Shown: positions 43,990 to 56,290 of the stretch, piece by piece
Numbering within the stretch: position 1 is the first letter of the stretch
How the letters are laid out: each line of letters starts with the position of its first letter
Assembly (NCBI RefSeq): GCF_037893015.1
Contig: NC_133666.1
Coordinates: 654,090,957-654,154,956 of the forward strand
From: Macrotis lagotis
Taxonomy: Eukaryota > Chordata > Mammalia > Peramelemorphia > Peramelidae
Reading direction: 5' to 3'
DNA length: 64,000 bases
Notes under the pieces: model-generated
Databases searched by the model: none
Told to the model about the DNA's origin: nothing
The model's input: only the letters and a program-made list of their open reading frames with translations
Made by a program: the position numbers and the translations under genes

Positions 43990-45560
43990 AAGTAATTTCT
44001 TACTTTATCTCACCATCTTTTCCTGTGGATGGCATTATCAAGAATTTGAACTATCAAGGACAGAAGAGTTATAGGATGATGGTAGCAATGGAAGAATTAA
44101 GTAAGTGGTTTGCGAAGGTAGGGGAGATATAGAGATGTTTTCAACAGTAGGAGAGGAACCAGTAGATAAAGAGGAATTGAAATTAAGTGAGAAAGTGGGG
44201 TTAACAAATGGGACAATTTGTTGGAAGAAATGAGATGGAAAGGGATTGCTTGAGCAGGTAGAGGGATTAGCCTTGATAAAATGTAAGGCCACCTCTTCAT
44301 TTGAGATAGAGATAAAAGAGGAGATAGTAGCAGAAGGCCTCTGAGTGATATGAGATGAGGAAGAGGGAAAAGAAGACAGTAAATGACCTCGATTTTTCTA
44401 TAAAATATAATACAAGACCCTCAACTAATAGGGGAGGGGGAGCCATTGGTTTTCGAGAAGGGGTATAAATATTTGGAAGAATCACTGAGGAAATGGGATA
44501 AGGGGTTAATAAGGGAGATAGCACCAGTAAGGGCCCAGTTGATGTTGTGTACCAGATTCATAGGGGACACATCGACAATAGCTGCATGCTTTTCTCCACA
44601 GCCAAGATTTGGAGAGAGGAGAAAAATTTTGAACCAAGTTCCAACTTGATAAGGAAGGAAAGGAAATGACCTGGAGACAACAGTTATCAGGATTTTGATT
44701 GGTCAACACTTATTGTGCGACACTGGGCAAGTCACTTAACTACTATTTACCTCAGTTTTATTATCTGTAAAATGGAGATGATAATAAAAGTACTAATTTC
44801 CCAAGTGTTGCTGTGAGGATCAAATGAAATAACCCTTATAGAGGAATGGTTACTAAGTAGGGGCAGTAGGAAGTGATAATGGGGAGCAAGGAATATTCCA
44901 GCTTCCCCACCTCAACCAATGAGCCAAGGGGAATGAGTGAAGGTGCAACCAGTACTGGAAAGAATGTTTAAAAAGCTGTATCATCAGTGGGGAGCCAGGT
45001 TTCAGGGATAACCAGAAGACTTGAAGAAATGAGAGAGAGAAAAAAATTAGAATTAAGAGAAGTTTTTTACCTTTGGAATAAATATGCCAGAGAGCAAAAT
45101 GAAAACAATGGGTGGATTTTAATTAGGACTTTGAAGGGGAAAAATTGAGAAGAACAAGAAATCTGGTGGTAGGTGATAGGGATTGAGGTTTGGATGATGA
45201 CCTACAGGGGTTGTATAGGGTATGACTAGGTCTGAGAATGTTCATTATTGAGTAGAAAGCATCATTTCTCTTCTCAGAGGACTAAAGATTGACCTGGAGA
45301 CAAGGGCAGTGTGACATGGAAGGCACATGTTGAAATGATTAGATGGAAAGATCTGTATTACTACTCTTCCTTCCAAAGACACAAGAGATGAAAGTCTGCA
45401 ATCAAAGGGGAGGTTGCTTCTTTTTTGCACTAGAGGCCCTCTACGTCACAGTTGAGATCAGTCTGGCAGTAGGAGATGGAAGTAGTCTTGTACTGGCACA
45501 GATGAAATTCATCACCCTGGTCTGTCAGAGCCTTCCCTCAGCAGGCATGTGCAGTGAGAG
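43990..45560 (-). mobile_element. L2-clade LINE remnants, antisense
   Basis: The wording and minus-strand Pro/Ser-rich frame at 44292-44038 (FPSHFFQQIVPFVNPTF) match the L2 ORF between endonuclease and RT. The right half is less certain. A CORE-SINE interrupts it at 44712. Confidence 0.42.
44712..44885 (+). repeat. CORE-SINE (MIR/MAR type), 3' part
   Basis: 'ctgggcaagtcacttaactac', 'cctcagttttattatctgtaaaatggagatgataataa' and 'gtgttgctgtgaggatcaaatgaaat'. Confidence 0.8.
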
Positions 45561-45569
45561 ATGGTAGGC

Positions 45570-46290
45570 TATCAGTCAAAGAAAAGTCTTGCTTCTCTTC
45601 TCAAATAAGGTTGAAGATCACCTCAGGGTCAATGCTGCTCCCCACCCCAAAATTCTGAGGTGGAAGAGTAGGACAGAAAACTTCAGATTCTCCAAATTTC
45701 CTCCACAAAAAAGACAGAACATCACCTCAGAGTGAACATGGAGCAGCAGAAATAAACAGCAATCAGAGTAAAACAGTTGTCCTCCTAAAATAATTTGAGA
45801 GAACCTCAGGAAATAAACACCTTCAGGTCAATTCCACTGAATCTACAACAAAAACCTAAGGACAACTATGTTGGGAGGCAGTCTCAATCAAAGGAATTTT
45901 CATCTCATGAGCAGTGTGGTAGTCTTATAACTGTATAGGAAAAAGATTAAAGGACCTTCTACTATCAAGGGATGTCAGATATAGCTATGGTGACCAGATC
46001 CATCCTAGGCTTCGCCTGAAGGTGAAAAGGTGCCAGCACATACCTGGGATGCAGTAAAAGAGGGTTGGGTATCCTACTGGCTATGGGCACTTGCAAAAGA
46101 ACAAAATCCCTGGTTTCATTTCCAGGGCAGAGAAGCAACTGAAGTTTGTAACCACCAGAGAAAGCACAGGGCGCAAAACTTCCTCATGTCTAATCTACCC
46201 CAGTCTAAATTTCTTCTTCCTGCTGAAAGACCTATATCACCAACTCTTAACAGAACCTGCAATTTGTAATGTTTAAGATTCTCATAATCT
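45570..46290. other. Unclassified DNA
   Basis: No recognisable exon or repeat. The 79-codon frame at 46030-46269 overlaps a second frame and has no family resemblance. Confidence 0.35.
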
Positions 46291-46291
46291 T

Positions 46292-46380
46292 CATTGGTCT
46301 CAGTTTCTTCATTTGTAAAAATGAAGGGATAGAACTAACTGACCTCTCAGGTCCTTTCCAGTTCTAATTCTATGATCCAG
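46292..46380 (+). repeat. CORE-SINE 3' fragment
   Basis: 'ctcagtttcttcatttgtaaaaatgaagggatagaactaactgacctctcaggtcctttccag' is the MIR-type CORE and tail. Confidence 0.8.
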
Positions 46381-46384
46381 TTGA

Positions 46385-46800
46385 ATATTTGATTTTTATT
46401 CTCTTATTTGACTTCAGAAGAGAAGAGAAAGAGATCTCCATTTTTGGCATCCATCTCATGTAGAGCCTGTAGACAGAGAATCATATGTTGAAAAAGAAAA
46501 TAAAGAATTTATGGACAGGAGGAGACTTTGGATCAGAGACTAGGGACACCATTTCAAGATAACTGAGAGGAGGACTCAGATATGTACTAACTCACTGGGT
46601 AATACCTACAGCTTGATAGTGCCTACCATGGTACAAGACAGAACCATGCATAAGACAGTTTATGAAAAATGATATCCATGACTTCAGGAAGGTCATTTAT
46701 GTCAGGCAATGACTAGGAAATAAAGATTAAGATTTTGAAGGAAATGCTACTTTTGATGAAGATAAATGAAAAAGTCAATCAAAAGGCACTTATTAAGCAC
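46385..46800. other. Unclassified DNA
   Basis: No gene or named repeat is recognised. Confidence 0.35.
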
Positions 46801-46801
46801 C

Positions 46802-46802
<1 letters not shown>

Positions 46803-46844
<42 letters not shown>
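46803..46844 (+). repeat. (TG)n microsatellite
   Basis: 21 TG units beside 'ggcacttattaagcacctt'. Confidence 0.97.
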
Positions 46845-46845
<1 letters not shown>

Positions 46846-46895
46846 TCAGACATGATGCTGACACCGGAGAAAAATTCCCTATAAGTTTTAAAACT

Positions 46896-47145
46896 TGGGG
46901 CAGCTAGGTGGCTCAGTACACAAAGCATCAGGCCCAGAATCAAGAAGACCTGAGTTTGAATCTGGCCTCGGACACCTATTTGTGTAACACTGGGCAAGTC
47001 ACTGTTTACCTCAGTTTTATTATCTGTAAAATGGAGATGATGATAAAAGCACTAATTTTCCAAGTGTTGCTGTGAGGATCATATGAAATAACCCTTATAG
47101 AGTGCCCAGCATAGAAAGGGTTATACAAATATTAGCTATAATTAT
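46896..47145 (+). repeat. CORE-SINE (MAR/MIR type), full length
   Basis: Head GGGGCAGCTAGGTGGCTCAG, B-box 'gagtttgaatctgg', CORE 'cctcagttttattatctgtaaaatggagatgatga' and tail 'gcccagcatagaaagggttatacaaatatta'. Confidence 0.88.
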
Positions 47146-47149
47146 TATA

Positions 47150-47769
47150 CATTTAAGGGTCTTTGAAGACTGGAGGTGGCCTTTGTAAAATCCCAGGACC
47201 TGAGATTGTGGCTGATATCTGAGCACAGAATGATGCTTTATTTTGAAAGTTACTAGTCCCAACAAGTTAAGAACACTGTAGTATCAATGTGAGAACCTGA
47301 GAGGTGTGCTCAGAGAATTATCACTATGAGATGATAGCTTACTGTGGTAAGAGCTGGGGATACAAACAAGAAAAAGAAAGATAGTTCCTTCCCTCAAGGG
47401 GTTTACAATCTAATAGGGAAGACAATATGCAAAGAAAAACTGAGAAGTTGAGCAAAATGCCAAAGGTGCCCAAGACAAGGAGATAAGGAAGATGATGACA
47501 GAGTGACTGGTGGTACATGGAGAGATGGTTGCCATTTTGAGCCCTCTAGAAAGTGAAGCTATGGGAGGAAATTTTTGCTTTGCCCTCTGATTAGAAAGGC
47601 AGAAGAAACTGAGGGAACTGATGAGGTGTGTGAGTGGCAAAGATGAAGTAAAGTCCATGATGAGTTTCCTGGCAATGACATTATTTGGTGATGAGTTCAT
47701 CTTAGACATTACATGATGAAGATGATGATAGATTGAAGTCAAGCTAAGCAGCTAGTGTCAAATAAAAGT
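47150..47769. other. Unclassified DNA, possible old repeat
   Basis: 'gatacaaacaagaaaaagaaagatagttccttccctcaaggggtttacaatctaa' near 47355 resembles a common mammalian repeat segment that I cannot name. No exon is seen. Confidence 0.35.
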
Positions 47770-48170
47770 GTTATTGAGATAAAAACATAAAATTCAGTCT
47801 AAGATTGATTTAGATTCACTTCTGAATCTGAAAGAAAGGTTAGAGAAGATATTGAGGAAGGTGGAGATGAACTATGTTGTAGCAATGAAGCAGGTCATCA
47901 CAACCCTGATATATCTGCAGGCAAAACTGGGACAGATGATGAAAGGATAATGCCAGACCCAGAGATATGGAACCTTGTTCAAAACCAAGGTCAATCTGGT
48001 AACCAACATTAAACATCTGTTAGAGGATGGGGAGAACTTAAATCTTGTACATGCCTTGGCCAGTGGTTGAAGATCTTTTGCACCGCATCCATAAGACTAT
48101 CACCATAAGACTATAGCAAAGTGAAAGAAGAGACCAAAAACACCAAGATCTTTTGTTGTTAGAGTCACCA
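47770..48170 (+). pseudogene. Keratin-18-like processed pseudogene fragment
   Basis: From 47804 the plus strand reads IDLDSLLNLKERLEKILRKV, like IDLDSMRNLKASLENSLREV of keratin 18 rod coil 2, and later KVNL and LLEDGENLNL (LLEDGEDFNLGDAL in KRT18). A tail piece, KVKEETKNTKIF, resembles the KRT18 C-terminus (KVVSETNDTKVL). Damage: an in-frame TAA at 47947-47949, one codon lost nearby, TGA at 48067-48069, then frame changes between about 48070 and 48121. The order runs across what are separate exons in type I keratin genes, so it is intronless. The 5' three quarters of the coding region are missing, and no poly(A) tail or duplication was found. Confidence 0.82.
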
Positions 48171-48211
48171 ATACAAAACATGAGCAAGACAGGAAGTAAA
48201 TAAGTAAATAG

Positions 48212-48462
48212 AGGTTTGTTTTTGTTTAATCATTTTCAATGAATGTTCAGTTCTTCATGACCCACATTTTGTGCCTGAGGTGGGGGGGGGCGGTTTATTG
48301 ATAAAAATAATGGAATGTTTGCCACTTCCTTCTCCTGTTCATTTTACAGATGAGGAACTGAGGCAAACAGAGTTAACTGATTTACTCAGGTCACATGGCT
48401 AATAAGTATCTGAGGCCAGATGAAGATAAGTGCCAGAGCTCTATTTGCCACCTACCTGCCCT
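48212..48462 (-). repeat. MAR1-type CORE-SINE, antisense
   Basis: Reverse complement of MAR1: 'gttcttcatgacccacattttg', 'aaaataatggaatgtttgccacttccttctcctg', 'cagatgaggaactgaggcaaacag' and 'tcaggtcacatggctaataagtatctgagg'. Confidence 0.85.
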
Positions 48463-48469
48463 AATAATA

Positions 48470-48918
48470 AAGACTATGTAGTCAGGGGGAAAAAAATTAA
48501 GTAATGGTTTGAGAAAACCTGTAGATAATAGTGAGAAAAATGGAGGGAATTTCCTTCTATCTTTCAAAGAGGAGGAAGAGTGTTCTTGAGAGGAAAGTTT
48601 ACTTGGTACCTTGAATAAAGAAATCCTACAGTTCTGTTTCTGAAAGTAAGAAGTCATCTGCAGTTGCAATGATAATTAGAGGTACCCCTTGCTGTGATCA
48701 TTCTCACAACTAAAACATTGTAAGGAACCATTTGTGTGTGTTATTGATTATATTGCTAAGTTGTATAATCAATAAATTTACATTTAATTTGTCCCAGGAG
48801 ATAAGGAAAGATGATATATAGAGGGATATGAGTAATTGCTTAGGAGAAGTTTTAGTAGTTTAAGAAATGATGATTGATAAACTGGGGTGGAATCTCCATG
48901 CTAATGAGAGATGTTGCA
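48470..48918. other. Unclassified DNA
   Basis: No gene or named repeat is recognised. Confidence 0.35.
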
Positions 48919-48933
48919 ATTTAGCAATTAATG

Positions 48934-49098
48934 GGGGGGGGGGTGGCTACATGGTGCAGTGGATGGAGCACTGGCCTTGGAGTCAGGAGTACCTGAGTTC
49001 AGATCCAACCTCAGACACTTAGTGATTACCTAGCTGTGTGGCCTTGGGCAAGCCACTTAACCCCATTGCCTTGAAAAAAAAAATCTAAAAATCTAAAA
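48934..49098 (+). mobile_element. Short tRNA-like SINE
   Basis: Perfect 15-bp duplication ATTTAGCAATTAATG at 48919-48933 and 49099-49113. Confidence 0.95.
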
Positions 49099-49344
49099 AT
49101 TTAGCAATTAATGTTGAAATATTCAAATATATTCCTGGATTACTTTAGTACTCAGGATGATGAGTATAAGTTAAATAGCAGTCTGATGGGATTGTGGTCA
49201 ATATTGTAAATGAAAAGAGCATTAAAATTAACTCAAAAGTTTGCTGAACTCCTGGGGAAAAGATGAGGAAATTGGATAACAAGAAAAATCACTTTTGGTT
49301 TGAGAGGCAAAAGAGATAGGCCTATCTAGAAATGACTGTAATAT

Positions 49345-49535
49345 TGGATTAAAGATTTTGAACTGGAAGGGATCTTAAATGCCTTAGAGTCAAAACTCCC
49401 ATTGATAACAGAACTGACAAGAGGACAAATGACTTGCCTAAGGTCACACAAGTAGTAAGTAGCAGAGCTGAGATTTGAATTAGGTCCTCCTACTCCAAAT
49501 CCAGAATGCTTTCTACTTTACCAAATTACCTCCAG
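49345..49535 (-). repeat. Old MIR/THER-like SINE
   Basis: 'gaactggaagggatcttaaatgcctta', 'gacttgcctaaggtcacacaagtagtaagtagcagagctgagatttgaa' and 'ccaaatccagaatgctttctacttta' follow a common CORE-SINE-derived mammalian pattern. Confidence 0.65.
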
Positions 49536-49559
49536 AGAAAAAGGTACCAGTAACACTTT

Positions 49560-50345
49560 AATTTTAAAAAAATAAATAAATAAAATAAAAAAAGAAGGAA
49601 GGTCACCATTGACTCACATTTCAGGCCTTACCAGATGAACACTAAAATTAATGCCAAGGAGCAGATTCTTGGGTTCAGGGTAGGTAATCCCATCTGAATT
49701 CTTCATTTCAGTTCATGAATATATCCAGGAAAGAGCCGGAATTCAACCTTGAAAAACCACTAAAGCAGGTTAACCAGCATCTTGGGGCAAAAGGGTAATA
49801 ACCCAAAATATCTAACTAAGAGAAAGTGGTAAAGTGGAAAGGTGAAAAATTTAAGATTAATATAAAGAAATTCTTCCTAATTATGAAAGTTATCCAAAAG
49901 GGGAAGGGGCTTTCTCAAAAGGTAGTGGGTTTCCCCTTTCTGGAAACCCCAGAAAACATCTAGAGTTTATAACAGGAAAGGATCTTAGAAGACATCAAGT
50001 CCAACTTCCTCATTTTATAGTACCCAGATCAAAGTTCTGGAAGTATATAGACAAACAGAGGTCTAGAGATTATAACTGCACAAGAGAACATAGATGCTCC
50101 TAGTGGAACCTAAATTTGAAATCAGATTCTATAAATGAAAATAGAACCCTTTTTTTTATTTGAAGCTAAAAATGTATAAGATAGGGGAATGACTGAGCAA
50201 GGATCTTAGATGTACCCAAGATCCTGATTACAGGAGTTAGCTTCCTTCAACATTTATTAAATATTGCCATAGCCTGAGAGTGTTTAATTATCAATTTCCC
50301 TCATCTGCCCAGCAAAAAGAATCTGGAAGATAAAAGTTACATGAT
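49560..50345. other. Unclassified DNA with traces of old repeats
   Basis: A weak SINE-like trace at 49965-50140 ('aggaaaggatcttagaagacatcaagtccaacttcctc'). No gene. Confidence 0.35.
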
Positions 50346-50349
50346 GTTA

Positions 50350-50445
50350 GACACCATTTTTCATTATATCTCAAGTACTGAGTATAATTGTTGATGCATA
50401 GTAAATGCTTAGCAAATAAATGCTTATTGGGTTGAATTGGATTGG
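50350..50445 (+). repeat. L2-type LINE 3' end
   Basis: 'tgatgcatagtaaatgcttagcaaataaatgcttattggg' resembles the terminal L2 tail. Confidence 0.5.
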
Positions 50446-50449
50446 AGCC

Positions 50450-51414
50450 CAGTAGACTGACCCCTTCCCACCATGTTCCCCTACTCCTGTCTTCTCAGAA
50501 CAGGTATTAACTACAGTCACCAGCTTCTCACCATTGTTGGTCTGATTTCCTCATTCCTCATTCATCCATCTCCTTATCTCAGCCTAAGACATTTCTGAAA
50601 TCTCTAAATGATTCCTGTGGAATTCTGTCAGTTCCTAAGAGAGCTCCTGAAGAGAATCTGAGCTCCAGGAAGTGAAAAAGATGAGGTAAGGAGGGAAGAA
50701 GACTTCTTCCCCAGACACAAACCTGAGACTGGAGATGGAGTTGTTGGTCTCTCTGAGGAATCACAATGGAAGAAGAAGAGTTCCAGGGAAAATCCCTGGG
50801 TCTTTGAGTTGAAATATTATAAGTGAATACCCTGGTAGCTTCCAACTATTGATTGCCTAACTCTCTGGCCCAATTGCCTTTCCCTCTGTTTATCGTGATT
50901 GCTGATTCCAAAACCACTTACTTGCCTGAACCTGTAAAATAAGCAAGGAAATAATGAAGAGAAAGGAGAGGAGAGGGCAAGGTAGAAAATAAAATGTAGC
51001 CTACAGTCATCAATAGGAACAAAGAAATAAACACCATTCTTCTTTCATTTTGGGGCAGAAGAGGGTATGATGCAGAGAAAGAAAACAGAAATTATCTATA
51101 GAAGTTTCAAAAAAATTGAAAAGAAGATCACTGAAGCATTTTTTTTTTGAAGCACCAAAGAGAGCAGAAGATAATCAGGATATCTAAATTTATTGAACTC
51201 CTGGTGTATTCTTTTAAAAATAAGTTAAACTATTTCTCCAGCCTGAAATCCCTTCCAGGCTTATAATTCAGAAAAAAAATGGGATAAACAAAGGCTAGAG
51301 TCTTCCTGAGAAATGAAGTAAAGGTGGTAAACAAATACAATTCTTGTCTAGGCATTGCTTATTCACCCCTGAAGTGAAAGGTGCCAAGACCCACCTGTGG
51401 ATAATATATTCTCC
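50450..51414. other. Unclassified DNA
   Basis: No gene or named repeat is recognised. The 88-codon minus frame at 50845-50579 has no family resemblance. Confidence 0.4.
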
Positions 51415-51430
51415 TGAAATTCAAGGTTAA

Positions 51431-51590
51431 GGGGTGGCTAGGTGATGCAGTGGATAGAGCACCAGCCCTGGAGTCAGGAGTACCTGAGTTCAAATCCGGC
51501 CTCAGACACTTAATAATTACCTAGCTGTGTGGCCTTGGGCAAGCCACTTAACTCCATTGCCTTGCAAAAACCTAAAAACAAACAAACAAA
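51431..51590 (+). mobile_element. Short tRNA-like SINE
   Basis: Perfect 16-bp duplication TGAAATTCAAGGTTAA at 51415-51430 and 51591-51606. It is close to the family consensus, so young. Confidence 0.96.
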
Positions 51591-52029
51591 TGAAATTCAA
51601 GGTTAAAAATACCAATCACAGAACTTGGTCCAGGAAGAAACCAAGCAGAGAATATTCCATAATGTTAACCCAAAGCTATGCTTTAACACATTGTGATCTT
51701 TTCCTTACTCAAGATTTCTTTGTTACCTGAAATCTTGAGGCAAAGAATCATATAGAAGGCATGGGGAACTAGGTAAATTTGGACATGTCTCTCTCTCCAA
51801 ACTAGAAATGACTTGGATATAATGCAAAATTATGTAAAATTGTAAAATTGTTTCTGGCAGACTTGAGTCTAAATTGCAAAGTACATCATTAGAATATTTT
51901 TTTCTTTGACAAAGGACATTGATCAACTACAGTAGGTCAATAAGCATGGTGAATGAAAATGAACATCATTTTGTATGAGGATAAGGTAAAAGAACCTGGA
52001 GAATAATGTGACTTCTGAGATAGATAGTG

Positions 52030-52290
52030 AGAGATGAATAACAAGGTAGTTAAGTGGCATAATAAATAGAAAACCTGAGTTTCGATACTGCAACAGTTTC
52101 ACCAACTATGTAATTCTGAGTCACAAAACTTGTCTTGGCTTCGATTTCCCTATCTCTAATATGAGGATGATAACAACCCTTATCTCTCAAGGTTGCTGTA
52201 TGGTTATCAAATATTATCAAATGAGATGATATATGTATACCATTTACAAATCTTTAAAGTCATATTTAAATGTTGGGTGTTATTTTTAAT
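52030..52290 (+). repeat. CORE-SINE (MAR/MIR type)
   Basis: A diverged head 'acaaggtagttaagtggcataataaatag', then 'tttccctatctctaatatgaggatgataacaacccttatc' and 'caaggttgctgtatggtta'. Confidence 0.75.
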
Positions 52291-52434
52291 ATACCCAAAG
52301 GGAGCACCTCCAAAAAGTGACTAGGGTAAAAGATTAAGTGAGAGTTGAGTAAGGTAGGAAATACATGATAACATTGGTTTGTGGGAGTCTCCAGATTTCT
52401 GTTTTTCCTTTACATTTAGAGAAGTGAAGGAAAA

Positions 52435-52625
52435 TAAATGAGCATTTATTAAGTGTTTAGCATGGTGTTAAGCATTTTACAAATATTATTTCATTTGGTC
52501 TTTTCAATAACCCTAGGAGGTGTGTGTCCTTATTATCCCCATTTTAGAAGTGAGGAAGTCCAATAACTTACCCAGGGTAACACAACTGGTAAGTGTCTGA
52601 GGCTAAATTTGAACTCAGACTTAGG
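52435..52625 (-). repeat. CORE-SINE, antisense
   Basis: 'gcattttacaaatattatttcatttgg', 'attatccccattttagaagtgaggaag' and 'acacaactggtaagtgtctgaggctaaatttgaactcag'. Confidence 0.78.
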
Positions 52626-53107
52626 AGTAGGTAAAAAAAGAGACGTGCCATATTGGGTTAACCTTCCAAACAGTTAGAAAATCAGGAAGATTACCCTGAG
52701 CCTCTGTTAGAGAAGGAAAAGAGGTAAGGTGTGAGATGAGATGCTCCTGGAGTATTATAGAGCTCCACCAGGAACCCAGAATTCAGAGATCAGGTTGGAG
52801 TTGAACCTAGGGTTAACCTAGAAGCAGGTCATCTCTGGTTGTCTTGATTTTTATCTTGCCATTGGACTTAGATAACTCTGGAGGAGAGAATGAGGTTTTT
52901 AACTTTGGAAAGAAGCTCTCCCTTACTTAAATCCAATTCACTCAAAAGTCAAGACATCACCCTTGTGGGTGGGTGTCTTTTGGTCCTCTTCAAGAAAGAA
53001 GAATGGACGAATAACAAACAGCCACAAGGAAAATAAGAATGCTCATTCCAGAGTTTCTCCCTGCCTCTTCCGACCCAAAATTTGATGAAGAATCTCTATG
53101 AATTCTA

Positions 53108-53263
53108 GGGGCGGCTAGGTGGTGCAGTGGATAGAGCACTGGCCCTGGAATCAGGAGCACCTGAGTTCAAATCCGACCTCAAATACTTAATAATTACCTA
53201 GCTATGTGTCCTTGGGCAAACCACTTAACCCCATTTGCCTTGCAAAAACCTAAAAAAAAAAAA
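53108..53263 (+). mobile_element. Short tRNA-like SINE
   Basis: Perfect 14-bp duplication CTCTATGAATTCTA at 53094-53107 and 53264-53277. Confidence 0.95.
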
Positions 53264-53279
53264 CTCTATGAATTCTAAA

Positions 53280-55005
53280 CACTTGTTAAATATTTCTTCT
53301 TTCTTCTTGCCAACTCCAAGGAGGCATATAGAGAAGGGGAACTTGAGAGAGACTGCACCCAAATTACATTGAGGAAAAGTGACCAGAACTTAATCAGTAG
53401 CGATTTTTTTTAAATGGGGGTAATGGGAAGAGGATAATTCCTGAAATATAAGGACTTAATAAATAATTGTCTGACTGAGTGAATAAGGAAAAGATAGGAG
53501 CTCAAAGAGCAGGGAATAGAGGGGTTTTGTATTTTCAATACTTTGGGAAATTCTTCCAGATTATATCCCTAATCCTTGACCACTAAAGGGAATAGTTTAT
53601 GTGTGAATAATGAGTGTCATCTAGTGGTCAAATTATATACTACAACTACTTGGTTAACTAATCTTGGAATAGCTTGCCACTCTGTAAAGCAGCAAAAAAG
53701 GTAAGAAACAAGCCATATTATTAGGACCAGTTCCTAAAGGTCAGGAGTGGGGATTTCCTATTCTGAGAAATCATTTGGTTTGGCACTCACAACGGGGAAT
53801 CAAAATTCAATGAATCTAGACGCTTTCCAGTGGTGAATTCATTAAATGTTTGACCAAAACAGCAGACTAATTTTTAAGTTGATAATTTTGTATAGCCTGT
53901 GAATGATGTTACAAATATCCAAATGATCCTTGGCAGAAAAAAAAGGTTTTCCACCCCTGCTATAGGTCAAGGAAAGATTTCAGAATAGCTGCACAGTCTC
54001 ATATGATCTGTAGTCTTCACAGCCAAGTCTGAGACTGAACTATCATAGACTTGTATTGGAGAACAGAATTTCTACCTCGATGGAAATTTTTGAATTGTTA
54101 TGCAAAGGAATAGGTCAAGACATATAAACCAGACTCTATGACAGAACAACAATCCCAGAAGCAAAATGGAACTCTTTGAAAAGGAACAGAATAACTGTTG
54201 AACAGCCAGAGCCTTCCCTTGATTGCTGCCCTGTTGGATGAAACAATCCTCCTTGGAAGAGAAAGAATCACATCCAAAGAATCTAAGTAGCTGGTCAAGT
54301 GTCTCTTTCTTTTTCTTTCCCCTTTATCATCCCAAAGAGGGGATAATATTCAAAATTCTCTATTTCTTTTAAGTTTTTAATTTGTTGTTTTCAATAATGC
54401 TTGAAATCCATATTTCCCTAGATAAAGATAAGATCAATTTTCATCACTAAGCATTGTGTATCTTTGTGTACAAAGAATATCAAGACAAGGACATTAGCAA
54501 CTGGAATAAATGCACAAGAATTTAAAGAGATCAGGAAATATTGATGAGACTATTCTAATCTGGAGGTTCTGAACTTTGGTGTTTTTTATTAACAACCTGT
54601 GTTCTTAAACTCTCTGAAATTACAGAGAAAGAATTCCATATAGAGCCGAACAGTTCTACTTAGGAAAAAAAAAATAGGAGTTCATTGTTTGCTGTAGCCA
54701 AATCCTTAGGAGGTGTGTCTTCTCTCTCCCTCCCTTCAGTTCTTCCCCCTCTTTGAGAAACTATTCCCCAGGCTCCAAAAGAGGGCTAGGAGAAATCAGT
54801 GACTAAAAGAAAGATAACACCCCTAAGTCTGACCAATGGGAAGAGAAAGGAATACAGATATTTCTTGCTTCATGTAAATTCACATTACACAAATGACTCT
54901 AAGTAAAGAATTCTGAAAAAAAAATCTGCATTTAAAAAAAAGAAAAAGAAAAAAACCTATTGTAAAGTGTTGTGCTCTATCTCCACTCCTGCAGGCTCCT
55001 ACCCA
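53280..55005. other. Unclassified DNA
   Basis: About 1.7 kb without a recognised gene. It holds a 38-base segment (54723-54760) identical to one in the L1 tail at 56955-56992. Confidence 0.4.
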
Positions 55006-55006
55006 A

Positions 55007-55009
<3 letters not shown>

Positions 55010-55059
<50 letters not shown>
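55010..55059 (+). repeat. (CA)n(TA)n microsatellite
   Basis: A CA run passing into a TA run. The frame at 54967-55257 runs through it and is not a gene. Confidence 0.95.
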
Positions 55060-55639
55060 AACACAACCCCCCCCCTTAAAAAAAAAGCCCTTCTGAGAAC
55101 AGAAAAGCAGAACAACAACCATCCCTATTGGATTGGGGGCTTGAGATCTCTGGTTGGAAAGAGGAGACTTGCTCACTCTGCCCATCTGACCATGTTTTCC
55201 CCTGACCCCTCATGTCTGTCCACATACAGGTCCAGCATGTCTGTTCCCAACCCATGACCCAATCCTATCCTCTCTTGTTTGTGTCCAGTCCCCATATTTC
55301 TGCTTCCCTGACCTCTCAGTTCTGACTAAGCCCCCACATGTGCTTGAACTATGTGCTGACCCCCTCCAGAGACATGTGGATCATCTTTCTGCTTCCCTCA
55401 CTTCCTACCTTTCCCACCTCCTCAGGCAAATTGTTTTACATAGAGGTCTGTAGAACAATCCACTTGCATAAGGCAAAAACTATCTGTAGTTCTAGAAAGA
55501 ATCAACTGCTTCTCAACATTTAGAAAAGGGAAGCAAAAGTACAAATTTGTTCTTTATAGAGATATCTACTGGTTTCCCATATTTGAGTGTACATATGCAG
55601 ACCTGAAAACATAAGATAAACCACTCAATCCACCAACAA

Positions 55640-55910
55640 ACATTTTTTAAAGTGCCTAGTAAGAGTAATCATAATAGTTTTGCATCAGTCACTAAACTAG
55701 GCAGAAGCACTACCCATACTCCTTGCACATTCATTTATTTATTTGATCCTTACAAGAACCCTGGAGACAGATATTATAAATATTATCTCCACTTTACAAA
55801 TGAGGATAGACAAAAGTTAAACAACTTGTCTGCTGCCTCACATTTAATAAGGATGAAAGACAAGATTCAAACTTAGATGTCTCCTAACTTCAAGACCCTG
55901 CGCCCTACAA
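55640..55910 (-). repeat. MIR-like CORE-SINE, antisense, diverged
   Basis: 'tttatttgatccttacaagaaccctggagacagatattataaatattatctccactttacaaatgagg' and 'caagattcaaacttagatgtctcctaacttcaagaccctgc'. Confidence 0.65.
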
Positions 55911-56141
55911 GACTGTGACCCCTTCTCAGGAAGAAAAACCATAGGAAGCAACATGAGAGAGTTGCCCTCAAGCATCTCAAAGCATGTGTGGATTAGTCTT
56001 GTCCTGTCACCAACAAGTAGAGCCATGTAAAAGAAGAATGAGATCGCTAATGAGAAAGTGGTTTTTTTCTGTCTCCTATCTATTTTGTCAAGAGTGGAGT
56101 TCCTCCAGAGTTGAGTTAATTCCCCCAGTTAAATTGGTTTC

Positions 56142-56290
56142 TTTTTTTTTAATTTTTTTAAAGTTTTTGCAAGGCAAGTGACTTGCCCAAGGTCACACAG
56201 CTAGGTAATTAAGTGTATGAGGCTAGATTTGAACTCAGGTCCTCCTGACTCCAGGACTGGTGTTCTATTCATTGCTCCACCTAGTCACCC
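56142..56290 (-). mobile_element. Short SINE, antisense
   Basis: Imperfect flanking copies 'aaattggtttctttt' and 'aagttggcttctttt' suggest an older insertion than most. Confidence 0.88.
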
